This document shows, piece by piece, positions 1 through 12,100 of a DNA stretch of 64,000 bases; position 1 is the stretch's first letter; each line of letters opens with the position of its first letter. The stretch spans positions 2,149,480-2,213,479 of the forward strand of contig NC_035161.2 of the NCBI RefSeq assembly GCF_001659605.2, in the 5' to 3' direction. A program made the position numbers and the translations under genes. The notes under the pieces are model-generated. The model did no database searches. It was not told the DNA's origin and worked only from the letters and a program-made list of their open reading frames with translations. Origin of the DNA: Manihot esculenta (taxonomy: Eukaryota; Streptophyta; Magnoliopsida; Malpighiales; Euphorbiaceae).

Positions 1-467
1 TTAAGGAAATATTGGGAATTAAGTAGATTACTTGATTTGTCTTTTACCTGATTATATATATGTATACACCTTTCAGCTGCAATTCTATTGATATTTCATA
101 CCTAAAAAGCACAAGAGTATATTCTATCTAAAAATTATGGGGTTAAATGAATCCTTGATTCGTTAAAATTATTTCGAACTTGAGTAGAACTCGAATTTTA
201 TTTATTTTAAACATGGGCTAAATATCAATTAACTCAGACTTAATTTCATTTAATAAATTAAATGAGTCAAGACAAGTCGAACTCTTATTGAGGCAATCTA
301 GAATGGTTCACAAATGACTTGATTTTTTTTATAATTTTAATAACTTTTTATTTAAACTTAATAAGTTTAAAGCTAAATGAGCTTTAGTTAAATAAGTATA
401 TGCATGAGCATGGTTATGAACTTAAAAAAAAACAAGCTCTCGAATTTTAATCAGTCGAACATCTGCA
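1..467. other. AT-rich intergenic DNA
   Basis: No open reading frame of note. The stretch is AT-rich and repeats words such as ACTCGAA and GAGCTC-like motifs that recur on the far side of the hAT element (about 1680-1930). It is probably decayed MITE-type sequence rather than unique DNA. Confidence 0.5.
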
Positions 468-569
468 TAGGGTGCAATCACCAAGCTAATTCAAGTATTA
501 CAAAGCTCAAGCTCCTCATAAAAATACGAAGACTCAAATTTAAGCTTGGTTCTCTTATGATATTATAAA

Positions 570-1671
570 TAGGGCTGTGCAATGTCGGTTCGGTTCCGAA
601 CCGAATCGAACCGATAAAATCGAAAACTGAATTGTTAAAATTTTAAAAACCGAAAAAACCGATTATGAAGATATAATCGAACCGATAAAAATTGATTCGG
701 TTCGATTCGGTTCAGTTCAAACCGAAATCTGCAAAGGAATTATTAGTTTCTGTAAATTAAATAGCAAGAAATTTCTATACCACCAAATACTGAAGTTGCT
801 AAATTCCTGCAGAAAAAGCTTAAAATTTATACATTGAACCTAATTTTACAACACAACACAAGAATTAAAAAAAAAAAAAAAACAGATCATCTGGGTTCTA
901 ACGTTGTTCCTTTTTTCCTACTCTGTCTTGTCTCTTTTGCGCGCTCTCAGCAGAGCGAGGATGCCGACGTGATGATGCCGCCGTGATGCTTAAACTCAGA
1001 GACAGCCTCGGCAATCCGTCAAATTTAGGATGGTCTGGTTCTGACCCATGTAGCAGCTGGGCTCATGTGGCGGCGAAACTCAACAAATCAATAGGGAGGG
1101 AGGGAGGGAAAGAGATCGATAGGGAGCGATTCGTGAATTTGTTCAGCAGATCGACGGAAAAGAAGACACTGAAAGAGGACAGACAGTCGACGGTCGGCGG
1201 CGATACTCAGCAAATCGACGGGAAAGAGGTTGATGGTCGACGGTCGACGAGAAAGAGATTGACGATCACGTGAAAGAGAAAGAGATTGATGGGATTTGAT
1301 GATTGATTTGTTAGGGATTCGACTATGAGAGTGTGGAGAGGCCAGAGGGAGGAATCGGGAGAATAGGGATTCGGGGGTGGAATCGGGAGATTGGAGAATG
1401 TGGAGAACGCTTGGGGCCGAAAGGGATGGAGGGGGTTGGGGTGCTGGGTTGGGTACGAGAGGTCAGGGCTCGGGCTCGGGCCTAGCCACTAAATCGATTT
1501 TTTCGGTTTGATCGGTTATTTAACATGTTTAAACCGAATCAAACTGAAAACTGAATAATTTTAAATATATTAATCGAATCAAACCGATCGTTCCGACTAA
1601 CCGAACCGATAAACCGAAATCAACCGGTTCGGTTCGATTTTTCGGTTTAGATCGAAATATGCTCTCCCCTA
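570..1671. mobile_element. hAT-type non-autonomous element with captured gene fragment
   Basis: The element is 1102 bp. It starts TAGGGCTGTGCAATG and ends GCTCTCCCCTA, so the termini are inverted versions of TAGGGxxGxGCA. It is flanked by a perfect 8-bp duplication, ATTATAAA, at 562-569 and 1672-1679, as expected for the hAT superfamily. The subterminal regions are dense in GGTTCGG/CCGAACC on both sides, while the centre (about 900-1480) is GC-rich and unlike the ends. No transposase is visible, so it must move in trans. Related shorter copies lie at 25035, 27367, 37486 and probably 51386. Confidence 0.8.
983..1075 (+). pseudogene. Captured fragment of TMK-like LRR receptor kinase
   Basis: About 30 codons read LKLRDSLGNPSNLGWSGSDP followed by a Cys and a Trp. 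This pattern is typical of the N-terminal LRR-capping region of TMK-type receptor-like kinases (ALKKSLNPPxxLGWSxxDPC in the family). The reading frame continues to 1273, but the later residues do not resemble a kinase ectodomain. It lies wholly inside the hAT-type element at 570-1671, so it is best read as a gene piece picked up by the transposon, not as a gene. Family assignment is from motif memory, without alignment. Confidence 0.6.
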
Positions 1672-1927
1672 ATTATAAACTCAACCTCCTCAACAAGTTG
1701 GTTTGTAAGCAATTCTATAAGCTAGTTATCGAGTCTATTTATAAACTCGAAAACGAGCTGAGTTCACGAAATTTAACTGCTATTGAATTGAAATTTGGCT
1801 TAATTACTAAATAAGCCTAAAAATCGAGTTTAAGTTTAGCTTATTTACAAAACGAGTGAGCCTAATTGAATTTTTATCGATTTGAGTCTCAAATATCTTA
1901 TAAAAAGTTTTGTTTATTTACACCCTA

Positions 1928-2756
1928 TTAAAAATAACTACAAAATACTATAGAAAGAGATGATTATAATTAAGAGTTTGTCACAAAGAATAAATAAAGA
2001 TAATAAGTGAATTATAAGGCATTTAAATTTAAGAAAATCACATTAGTCTTATCTTTATCATCTTACCCTTATATATACATCTGTGTCGTGACCAAAATTT
2101 TGCACACACAAATTTCGCATATGGAATTTAAAGACAATAAAGCAGTGAACAAATACGAATTTAATAATAAAAGTAGGGTTCGATCACTAATGAATGATTT
2201 CTTAAAATAAAGAAATTCAATCCTTTAATTATTTCCTCTGATATGTGTGATTCAAGAGTTTAAAAGGTATCAGTAAAGAAGACCTCTTCGATTTAGAAAA
2301 GCAGGACTTGTAGGTTTGGCAGTCTCAATGCTTGGGTGGAAGTTTTGTAGAGTCGTAGTTTATAGCTTTGGCAAAGTTTCTTCGACTTGAGACTTAATTT
2401 TTTTTATTATTATTATTGATAAAGGAAAGGGATAAAAGGTAGAGAGATCCCACCGGACGTGCAAAAAATTTATATATGCAAACTATGTGTTTACAATTTA
2501 AAGAAAAGAAAACAATCAACAAATATCAATTTAATAAAAAAAGCAAGGCTTCAATCTCTAATGAAGGATTTCTTGAAACTAAGAAATTTAATCCTTCGAT
2601 ATTAAATGTGACACGATAAATAATGCAGAAGGTTCAGTAGGTGAAGCGACGTGAGTGGCAAAGAACCAATCTTGCAGGGCTATGTGTCTTGGACCTCGAT
2701 AGGAGATATCACCTTCGAATCTGAAGAAACAAAGACTAGTTATGGGGGATCTCTGA
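1928..2756. repeat. Intergenic stretch with a diverged direct repeat of about 105 bp
   Basis: Sequence at about 2121-2226 recurs in diverged form at about 2491-2597. Both contain AATTTAAAG, an AATTTAATAA run, ATCxCTAATGAAxGATTTCTT and AGAAATTxAATCCTT. The offset is about 370 bp. No coding potential is apparent. Confidence 0.5.
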
Positions 2757-3310
2757 TGTTACATAACATCTGCGCAAAGTAAGTTATGATATGTCACAAC
2801 AGAACAGGGGTCACGTGGCAAGAATCTAATAAGTAGAAAACATGGTTTCACTATACGAGGAGGAGACCCGGATACTTTAACACCCGGACTATCGTCAAGA
2901 CACGCCATCCTCGAATAGGCGAGTCTTGACATAGAATTACCATTATCAGGCATATTCCCATTTCACCGAAGATCGCGGAATTACCAACCTAATTAGCCGA
3001 TGATATTCATTATCGAGCAACCGGCCAAATCATCGCCAGATTTTCAGGAAACACTATATTTATCTTCATCCTCTCACAGTATGAAAGGAGAACGATCCCA
3101 AAAGTAAAGGTATGTTGTTCTCTAACACTAAAATTGTAAGCAATTCGTTGTGTTCTCTCTACTTGTCATGATACTAACTTGAGCGTCGGAGTGGCTGTCG
3201 TGACTACCCACCACCACCTCACATTTTCTCCATTGCAAGTTCTAACCAATCATAGCATAGTTCCATTCCGGCCACGTCACCAATCTACTCTCAGCTACAT
3301 CAATAACTAA
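2757..3310 (+). mobile_element. Probable solo LTR or LTR fragment
   Basis: The stretch begins TGTTACATAACA and contains a segment (about 3170-3210) reading ACTAACTTGAGCGTCGGAGTGGC. ACTTGAGCGTCGGAGTG is a phrase often found in the transcribed part of plant LTRs. No primer-binding site, coding region or matching second LTR is nearby. The right border is uncertain. Confidence 0.4.
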
Positions 3311-3524
3311 ACAAATAGAATTTATTTATTTTTTATTTTTATTTATAACTCAATAAAAAATTTTAATTTAATAAATTTAAAATTATATTTTTATTTTTTA
3401 TTTTCCTCGTGGATCCAAGATATAACAATTTTGATGGGACACAAATGTGAAATAAATCGTTTATGATGAAAGTACCCATGATCTTGGAATGAAAATCTGC
3501 AAAATAGATAAAAGGGGCTCGAGG

Positions 3525-4135
3525 TGTCAAGGTCCGAGAGGATTCAGAGACAAAAACTATAATTTTCCAACAATGGAATTTCTAGGGAACAATATTAGGG
3601 AAAATTAGTATAAAATAGTAGGAAGTTGAGGGCTGAGTCAATTCTTTGTAATTACTTTTCATGTATATAATTAGGGAGTGTATTATCTGAGACATTGATG
3701 TCTACTCCTGCCATATGTCATTTTGTTCCTAAGGCTTTTTAGAGGGGGTGACTAGTTGACCACTAGTGAGGAATTGGCCCAGCTGGGCATCGTAGGCATA
3801 TGTGTCTATGTACTTTCCCTTCGCTCCTTATAAATCGTCCACCCTATCTACAAGTAGTGCGAGAATCATTGTTGTGATTGTGTAATTACTATTTTGCCCC
3901 TGGAATAAAATAAGTAGTGCATTCATTAAATCTCTAAGCTTGACTGATATGATTGTGGTGTTGTGTTGTTGTACTTAATTACTTATCGACTTACAAGCAT
4001 TTTAGCTATGTGAAGCTAATAGATGCTTTAGGTTTATGCAAGTAACGTGTAAATACCTCGGCTGACTTGTCTTGATAGAGTTCAAGCCAAGTGTTGCACA
4101 ATCCCGAACAAGTGTCAAAATACAGGCCCGTGACA
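3525..4135 (+). repeat. 5' LTR of the gypsy-like element
   Basis: The LTR is 611 bp. It shares long blocks with 7942-8520, such as GACTAGTTGACCACTA and ACAAGCATTTTAGCTATGTG. The promoter-like CCTTATAAATCG lies near 3826. Many point differences between the two LTRs imply an old insertion. Confidence 0.75.
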
Positions 4136-4179
4136 GTTGGTATTAGACCGAGAAAGATCTGTGAGCAGTATAAAGAAAT

Positions 4180-6420
4180 GAAAGAATTACATGATTTGAT
4201 TCCCTAGAAAAAAGGGTTGAGGAGTTGTTTGATTGGGTGAATGAGTGCCCAACCTAAGAAGAGATGTCCCTTGCTTTTGAGCAACGAGATAAGTGAATTG
4301 AGGTGCCAGAGAAGAAAAATGCATACTTGGAAGTGAAAAAAGAGTACCTTTTGGCTGTGGTAGCCAAGTTCTTTGGGGGTGAAGGTGAGCATAAAGAGTA
4401 TAAGGCCACCCAAAATCCTATTAAGAGAAATGGAGATGAGGATGTGCCAAGAGAGCCTGAGGCCATCCAAAACCTTTTCAAGAGGAATAGAGGTGAGGGT
4501 GTTTCATAGAGCTTGAGGCCACCCAAAATCCTACTTACCAAACGTTCTCGCGATGCCCGATTAAGTAACTTGGAAAGCAGAGTTGTTGAACTGGAGGCAG
4601 TGGCCTCTCATATGGGAGAGATCATGGATTATTTAAGTCCTTTACGACTTCTCATGACAATCTTACAGGAACTGCAGTTGAGTTCAAAGATGGGGTCAAA
4701 GAGTCAGTTAATGACATTCATAGCGAGTTGCAACTATTAAAGAGTGAAGTGAAGGTATTAATGAGAATCATCAGCAAGTCGATACTAAAAGCCTATAAGT
4801 TGTCTGATCCTAAAGTTTCAGAGCCAAAGGCTTCTGGAGGGGTTCGAGATGCTAAAGAGGTAGAGAACTTCCTCCTTGATATAGATTTATTCTTTAAAGC
4901 TTGCAGGAATTGATGATGGGTTCAAAGATGGGGTCAAAGAGTCAATTAATGACATTCGTAGCGAGTTGCAGCTATTAAAGAGTGAAGTGAAGGTGTTAAT
5001 GAGAGTCACCAGTAAGCCAATACTAAAAGCCTATGAGTTGTCTGCGCCTAAAGTTCCAGTGCCAAAGGCTTTTGGAGGGGTTCGAGATGCTAAAGAGGTA
5101 GAAACTTCCTCCTTGATATAGAGTTATTCTTTAATTCTACAAAACGTAATTCTGAGAAAGAAAAGTTAAATATTGTATCCTTATACCTAGTTGACGATGT
5201 GAAGCTGTGGTGGAGGAATAGAGTTGAAGATATAAAAGGCGAACAAAGTGTGATTGATTCTTAGGATACCTTTAAGAAGGAATTGAAGGTTCAATTCTAC
5301 CCTGAGCATGTGTCTCTGAATGCTCGATGGAAACTAGGGGAGTTATAGAAAAGGGGTTCGATTCGAGATTATATAAAGGAGTTCTTAGCACTGATGTTGA
5401 ACATAAAAACTTAGACAAGGATGATAAGTTTCATAACTTTATGAAAGGGTTGAAACCCTAGGCTCGAAATGAGTTAATGAGGCAGCAAGTGAAAGATGTC
5501 AATGCAGCCATAGCGCGATAAAAAGTATGGATGACTTTACTGGCAATGAGTTCAAGAGGAAGTTCAACTCCTTGGTCAATTAGGGTAGTCGCCCGAACAA
5601 GTGAACCAAGGCACTAAGTGGGGGAGTGGATCAAAGTGATCTACGTGCCAATGGGACAAACACATACTAGTCACGTAATCTTGGGAAGAGTCAGAACATT
5701 AAGGGAACACGGAGTGTCTCAAATAACAACCCAATGGTCCAACATAATCCTATAAAGTGTTTCTTATGTAACAAGCTATATCATTTTGTAGAATGTCCAC
5801 ATAAAAAGGCCCTAAATGTCTTGAGGGTGATTCAAGGAGATGAGGACTATGTAGGAACAGGAGAATCTAATGCCTGAATCGAGGATCTACCCGAGATAGG
5901 AGCTTTGTGCTTTAATGGGGCCTTTAAAAAGCAATATATGGGGCCCACAATGGAGAAAGGGTTGATATGCATAGACATATAGATTAATGGAGAAGAAATA
6001 AAAGCCTTGGTGGATACAAGAGCTACTGACAACTTTATGGTAGATACCTTAGCGACAAGGTTGAAGTTGATGGTGTAGAAAGATGTTGGGAAGGTAAAGG
6101 CAATCAATTCCAAGTTTTTGGACATGGTGGAAGTGGCGTCCGATGTATCTTATCAGCTAGGTTTATGGAAGGGAGTGATGGACTTCACAGTAACTCCTTT
6201 TTATGACTTTGAAGTGGTAATTGGAATATAGTTTCTTCGAGTCGCACGAGTGATTCCTATTCCCATTGCAAATTGTCTTGTGATGATGGGGAAGAAACAT
6301 GCAATATTCCCATAAGGAGAAGTCCTAGGAGTAAGGTTCTGAAGTGAGATTATCTTGAGCACCTTCCACAAAATAACAACTCTCAAGGCTGTAAGATGAG
6401 TACTAGTAGGAATAAGTGGA
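4180..6420 (+). pseudogene. Degenerate gag-aspartic protease of the gypsy-like element
   Basis: Discontinuous plus-strand reading frames interrupted by stops and shifts. Visible landmarks are a zinc-knuckle-like CFLCNKLYHFVEC near 5757-5796 and a protease active-site remnant near 6000-6035 reading ALVDTRATDNFM. The usual gypsy motif is DTGAT, so the essential Gly is replaced. A downstream VVIG-like stretch near 6213 fits the flap/core of the same protease. About 240 bp are tandemly duplicated inside gag (4680-4915 and 4920-5150). The reading frame cannot make a working protein. Confidence 0.65.
4680..5150 (+). repeat. Tandem duplication of about 240 bp within gag
   Basis: Two adjacent diverged copies share GTTCAAAGATGGGGTCAAAG, then AGTGAAGTGAAGGT, then GGGGTTCGAGATGCTAAAGA. 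The second starts near 4918. It duplicates the coiled-coil-like N-terminal part of gag. Confidence 0.75.
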
Positions 6421-6929
6421 TGGATGAGTTAGTTATCATTTATTATTGTTATGATTTCCTTTTGAGAACTATTTGATAATAGCATGTAAATTATGAATGT
6501 TATCGTTTTGGTTCTATATTCATTTTTTTTCTTTTATTATAAAGTGTTTTCTCACCATTAGAAAGTAAATGCAGTGAAACTGATGGCATAACTAAGGAGT
6601 ATACTTCAGCAAACTTCTACGGTTGAATTAATAGAGTGTCCTATTTGCTTCTAGTACAATTTGCCTTATTAGTTATTTTGGTATAACCTTGCTACTGATG
6701 GGTTTCTTTCAAGTTTGTCGTAGATTAATCACCTTCAATATCTTACTTGTCATGTGAGTTTTATGAGAGCCTTATGATGGGATAGAGAAATTGAAGTAAA
6801 AGAGCAGAAGGGGACCAGAGCCTATGGAGATGGAACAAGGAAACACGTGAAGGAGGAAGCGAGTGTAAGTCGAAGCCACATAACTTGGAGCAACAACGTG
6901 TTGAGAGGGGAGTACTAGCCATCAAGGGA

Positions 6930-7083
6930 GATGTTGAAGAATGATTAATCACTCAAAAGTAGTAGAAAATAGCATGAAGCAAAGGTACATCACCTTAGTG
7001 AGCTCAGATGTTGAAGAATGATTAATCACTCAAAAGTAGTAGACAATAGCATGAAGCAAAGGTACATCACCTTAGTGAGCTCG
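6930..7083 (+). repeat. 77-bp tandem duplication, two copies
   Basis: The unit starts GATGTTGAAGAATGATTAAT at 6930 and again at 7007, with one or two differences between copies. High identity compared with the decayed surroundings indicates a recent duplication. Confidence 0.9.
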
Positions 7084-7311
7084 TATAGAAGACTGAATAC
7101 CAATCTCCAATCACATTTGCAGAAGATTGAAGCTTCAGAAACTCAATCAATAAGACAAATTTTGGCAAGACCAAAAATTTTGAAGATTGAAGACCATTGT
7201 GTCAAGAATGATCCTTATAGAAGTCCATCAAAGTTGGAAGACAGAATCAAGCATCTAAGCCGAAGATTGAAGATTTTCATCATGCTCAGTCGAAAAGTTT
7301 AAGCGGGGCAA

Positions 7312-8520
7312 TGTCAGAGCCAGTGTTATCAAAGCAAGAGGCGACCTAAGTTGATAGAGGCTCTTATCGCCTTAGGCGAGAGGTAAGAGGCAAGGCGACG
7401 CCTTTTTCAAAACGCCTTTTTAAATAAGGCGATGCCTTTTTGAAAAAGGCGAGAAAGCCAAAAATTTTTTATATAGTTTAAATATACATGTACATATAGG
7501 TATAATATACCATCAACAATAGTTTATTTAACTAAATATTAATTTCTTAATATTTATAATATTTATTATAGATTAATATTTTCAATATTCATATTTTATT
7601 TTCATATTTCTAATACCTAGATAATTTATTATATAAAGCAAGGCAAAAGCAAAAAAGAGAAGAAAAAGTCAAAACATTCTGTCTTTTATTCTTCCAAGAA
7701 GAAAAAGTAACTTTTAAATATTATTCAACTATTTTCTCTCCTATCGAGATCTCCTTCCTCTTCTTCTTCTTCTTTTCAAAGATTTTGCACTCTTTTTTTC
7801 TCTTTTTCTTCTCATTGTTGAAGCAGAAAAAAGGAGGCATCTCCTGAGCCTGGCGTCTCACCATATGAGGTGCTCGCCTTAACTGGAGGCGTCTCGCCTC
7901 GCCTAGCACCTTCCGTCGCCTTTAACAACACTGGTCAAGGCCGAGAGGCTTCAGAGACCAAAACTGTAATTTTTTAATAATAAGATTTTTGAAAAATAAT
8001 ATTATAAAAAATTAGTATAAAATAATACGAAGTTAAAAATTGAGTCGATACTTTATAATCCCTTTTTTATATATTTATTCTGAGACATATTGATGCTCAT
8101 GTTACATATCATTTTGTTCCTAAGACTCTGTAGATGGTGAGTGACTAGTTGACCACTAACGAGGTTTGAGTCCAACTGGACATCATAGGCTTATATGTCC
8201 CTATACTGCGTCTCCACTCCTCGTAAATCGTCCCTTCTATTTATAAATAGTATAAAGATTATTGTTGTGATTGTGCAATGACTATTTTGCTCTTAAAATA
8301 AAATAATAGTACATCTATTAAATCTCTAAGCTTGATTGATATGATTGCGATGTTGTGTTGCTGTGCTTAAATACTTATCGTCTTACAAGCATTTTAGCTA
8401 TGTGAAGCTAGTAGATGCTTTTGGTTTATGCATGTGACGTACCTCGTTTGACTTGTTTTGATAGAGTTCAAACCAAGTGCTGCAAGGTCCCAAACAAGTG
8501 CCAAATTATGGGATGTAACA
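7312..8520 (+). repeat. 3' LTR of the gypsy-like element, split by a hAT insertion
   Basis: The LTR resumes at 7942 after the insert. Its first nine bases (TGTCAGAGC) sit at 7312-7320, directly after the polypurine tract. Removing the 613-bp insert and one target copy gives a length close to that of the 5' LTR. Confidence 0.7.
7321..7933. mobile_element. hAT-type non-autonomous element (CAGTGTT termini)
   Basis: The 613-bp element starts CAGTGTTATCAAAG and ends CTTTAACAACACTG, an imperfect inverted pair. Flanks are GTCAGAGC (7313-7320) and GTCAAGGC (7934-7941), a 6/8 match to an 8-bp duplication. The 5' LTR reads TGTCAAGG at the corresponding site, which confirms that the target was LTR sequence. 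The ends are rich in GGCGA/TCGCC runs; the centre is AT-rich with no coding region. Confidence 0.75.
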
Positions 8521-9110
8521 CAAGGTCTATCGAGATGCCCTAGCGAACACTCTCCAATACTCAAGTCAAATCTAAAATTCTTAGAGTGAAAGTTTCTCTC
8601 ATAAAAAGTTGCAAAAAAGAGAGGAGAGGAAGAAGAAAGAGGATCAAGAAAGAGCTGGAAAAAGTCTTCTTTTTGCCCTACCAAGTATCTTTTGTGAAAA
8701 GGTGTGAGAATATGCCTTAACATATTATTTAGATTGGCCCATTCTTTAACTTAAATAAATTTATAATTTTTGTATGTTATGAGTTTATATATAATTTCAC
8801 AACATACTGAAACAATCCTCAAATTCAAATGTTTATAACATGATGGCTGCTTATAATAAATGCTATAGCATTTCATAGATCCAATATGGAAACAAAATGT
8901 CAGTATCCTGTGTAATGCTCTATAGGAAATACAGATAAATTAAACACACATATCACAAGAAAGATTTCCCTTTGTGTACACAAAAGGGCAGTTTCCTTAC
9001 TAACATCCTCGAACTCCTCTGAACGAGCTTTGCAACCAGAAAGCAAACAAGACCAGTCACTATACAAAATTTTAAAATATCAATGGCTGTGTATATATAA
9101 TTATTAATTC
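8521..9110. other. Kinesin 3' flank and probable 3' UTR
   Basis: This stretch separates the retroelement from the kinesin stop codon. It is AT-rich without reading frames of note. The part next to 9111 should hold the 3' UTR and polyadenylation site of the minus-strand gene; I could not fix the cleavage site. Confidence 0.45.
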
Positions 9111-12100
9111 TCAAGGTAAAATCAAAAACTTCCCTCTAGGGGTAGATCGACTCCTCCTGAATTCAGGAGTAGATGTGTTGCCAACTTCCTTGGCATTCCG
9201 AATTGCATTATTTGGAAGCTTGTTTTCAAGCTTCCCAGCCAATAAGGGCTCCACAGCATGCACAACTCCTCTGCATATGGAGATTATTAGTTAAATATGC
9301 AAAGGAAATAACAAAGAATTTCTCTTCATTAAGGATTCAAAGAAGGAAGATTTAATCATACCTTGGTTCAAGATTTTGAGAGTTCCTTGAGAAGCTCTTT
9401 TGAAGCTTCTTCAACTTCAAAGCACCCAGTACTGGAGATTCAGGAAGCAAATGATCATTTTCCGGCTCTGAAAAGTCGCTCTTTCTTGGCTCCTCATTCT
9501 TTTCAATAGCATCCATGTCAGAAAGCATATCGGACTTCTGAATCTTTGCAGGTAATTGATGTTTTGCCTTAACTTTACTTTCATTTTTGTTTTTTCTAAT
9601 GCCACCTTGTCTTATATTAAGAGCTTGCCTAAACTGCTCCTCTTCGTGTTCTGGGAATACTTTCCTGGAGCTAATCTTTTGGAGGTTAAACAATGTATCA
9701 GAGATGTTATTCTGCTTAGATGCTTCTTGTGGACTTATATATGGAACCTTTGAGCTGTTATCAGTTGATGTGATTACTGGCATTGCAACAATAGATTTAC
9801 TGACAGGTACTCTAGCTGGAAAGGGTACTTTTGCAACTGGTTGATTGTCAAATATCTCAGCTTTGGTCCTGCCCCTAATGAGAGATCCTCTATCTGTGGA
9901 GATTGACCTCCTAACAGGAGGAGATGGTGATGTCCTCAGCTTTGCAGAGCTTGATAGACTCTCTTCAACTGCAGAAGCAATCTTTGGCCCTGCAGTTTCC
10001 TTGTCTGTGAGTGCTGAAGGAAATCTTGACCTCCGTTGCTTACCTGAAGAACAACTTCTTGGCTGCAAATAAAATCCAACACTGAATTAAATGCCTGAAA
10101 ACTTAAAAGAATAGAGCAAAGAATATCCCTTGGTCCAGTCAAATTTTATCTTTTACCTCAGAACTTCTAACTTCATCATTTTCTCGTCGGCAAGTTTCAG
10201 TTTTTAAGTTGGCATTTGCACCATATCTTGGCATATAGAATGGAGAAACAGGTCTTGCTCTTTGAGATTCTGCTGTGGTTCTAGTATTTCCCACTTTTAC
10301 TTGTTCTAGCTCAGCTTCCTTCCTTTCCAACATCTCTTTAAGATTTGAAATCTGTACAAAAATAATCAACAAAAATTGTTTTCAATATCATTAAGTTAAG
10401 AACAAGATTGTAAGCACATGCCAACAGAAATAACCTCTTCTTTAAGTTCTCGAATTTCGCCAGATTCTTTGTTTGATCGAGCTGCCCCAAGTTCTATAGA
10501 AGCGACTCTCTCTGCAAATTTGAGAGTGCTAATTGTCTCCCCAATAGCATTAACTTCAGGGTTTATGTGCACAAACATCAATGTTTTAGCTTGTCCACCT
10601 AAACATTAAAGGAAAAGTTAAGAAGAGAGAAAAAACTTTGAGAGGAAAAAAAAATCATATTGTAACTAGACGGGCACCTAAAGAATCCTGCAAGACTTGT
10701 GTAAGCTTGCTGTTTCTATACGGAACATGCGCGCTCTTCTGTGCAAGAGCAGAGATCACATCTCCAAGTGCAGAAAGAGATCGATTAATATGTTGAGCTT
10801 CTCTCAATCTCTCACCTACAGCTTCAGATTTATCTACTCTTTCACTTCCTGCCAAATCCACTAAATGAAGGCAACCCCTAAGGATGGAACCAGAAACTAA
10901 CTCTTTTCCATGAACATGAACTGTCAAAACACTGCAGTTTACACAATAATCATTACTGAGCATTTCTTGAAAGAAAGAATACCATTATAATGAAAAATTA
11001 TAGTTACTCAATAATCTACCTATGTGAACGACTACTTCGTTCATTTAGAGCAGTTGCACCGACTGCGCGATTTCTCTGACCAATCACCATCACATCAAGG
11101 ACATCTTGAGTACTTGAAACTGGAATCCAACTTGCATCAGGTACATTAAGTCCATTTAATTGAGAATTGTTACGTATATCTAATGTACATGTCATTAAGG
11201 CAAATCAAGTCCATTTAGCTGAAATGTAATCAAAATTTTTTAACTGCAAACAAGTTATAAAAGGTGCATTTTTCGTAGGATATCTTCTGCTTGATCCATC
11301 ACTAACTAATAGGTCTCTCACTTGTTCATTATATATTTCAATCATTTGAACTCCAACTTCATACTTCATGAAATCTGCTCTTGCCTTTGTAATCTGAAAC
11401 AAGTCGCGAAGAGCTCGGTAGTTCACACCCCATGTTTCCTCACTGGTCAAATCAGGACCGCTCTGGCAAAATTAGAAAATGAAATTACATGTTATGGTGA
11501 AATCTATTAGAAGCTATAGCTAACTTTTTAAGCCCCCAAGTAGTCGATATGCAAGACTAGGTCTACAACTAGTTGCTAAGAAGAAATATCATTGGTATAC
11601 CATTGTATATGTCTTCCCTGATCCAGTTTGCCCATATGCAAAGATACAAACATTATAACCATCTAGGACAGATCTGACCAATGGTTGAGTATCAATATAT
11701 ATTTGCTCTGCAACAGAAAAATGAAAGTGACCCTTGTTAGAGAAAGCTAGTTGATGCATAAAAATGAAAGTCTACGAGGTTACAGATTACATGAATGTTA
11801 TAGAATAATGAAGAAAAAAAAAAGAAAGAAAAAAAGAATAACTATTACATAAATATGATTGCAAATTTCATTTGCATTGAAGATAACGAGGATATCCTTA
11901 ATTTTCAGACTAGAAATCAGTTCATAGGCCCTTCTTTGAATTCACTATATAAGTTAGAAAAAGAAGAATATCTCTGCTAGAATAACTGCAATATTCTTTA
12001 AAGGAAAATGTCCTTTATAGGAAAAAAAAACTTGAGAACATTATCACCACTGTCACCTGATGTTTCTAGCTGAATTTTAAAATTTTCTACTGCCAGAGAG

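Larger units (their letters stand above)
468..1927. mobile_element. Probable older MITE-like repeat interrupted by a hAT element
   Basis: The outer sequence starts TAGGGTGCAA (468) and ends TTTACACCCTA (1927), which are near-inverted termini. Both flanks of the inner hAT element carry the same CTCGA/GAGCT-type vocabulary, so one older repeat seems to have been split at 562-569. No target-site duplication could be read around 468/1927, so the borders are tentative. Confidence 0.35.
3525..8520 (+). mobile_element. Decayed Ty3/gypsy-like LTR retrotransposon (gag-protease only)
   Basis: Two similar direct repeats bound the element. The 5' LTR is at 3525-4135 (starts TGTCAAGG, ends TGACA). The 3' LTR is split: 7312-7320, then 7942-8520 (ends GTAACA). 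A primer-binding-like TTGGTATTAGACCGAG lies just inside the 5' LTR at 4137, and a purine-rich AAGCGGGGCAA precedes the 3' LTR at 7301. The interior of about 3.2 kb holds only remnants of gag and an aspartic protease; no reverse transcriptase or integrase was seen. No convincing 5-bp target duplication was found. It was therefore non-autonomous or internally deleted. Confidence 0.75.
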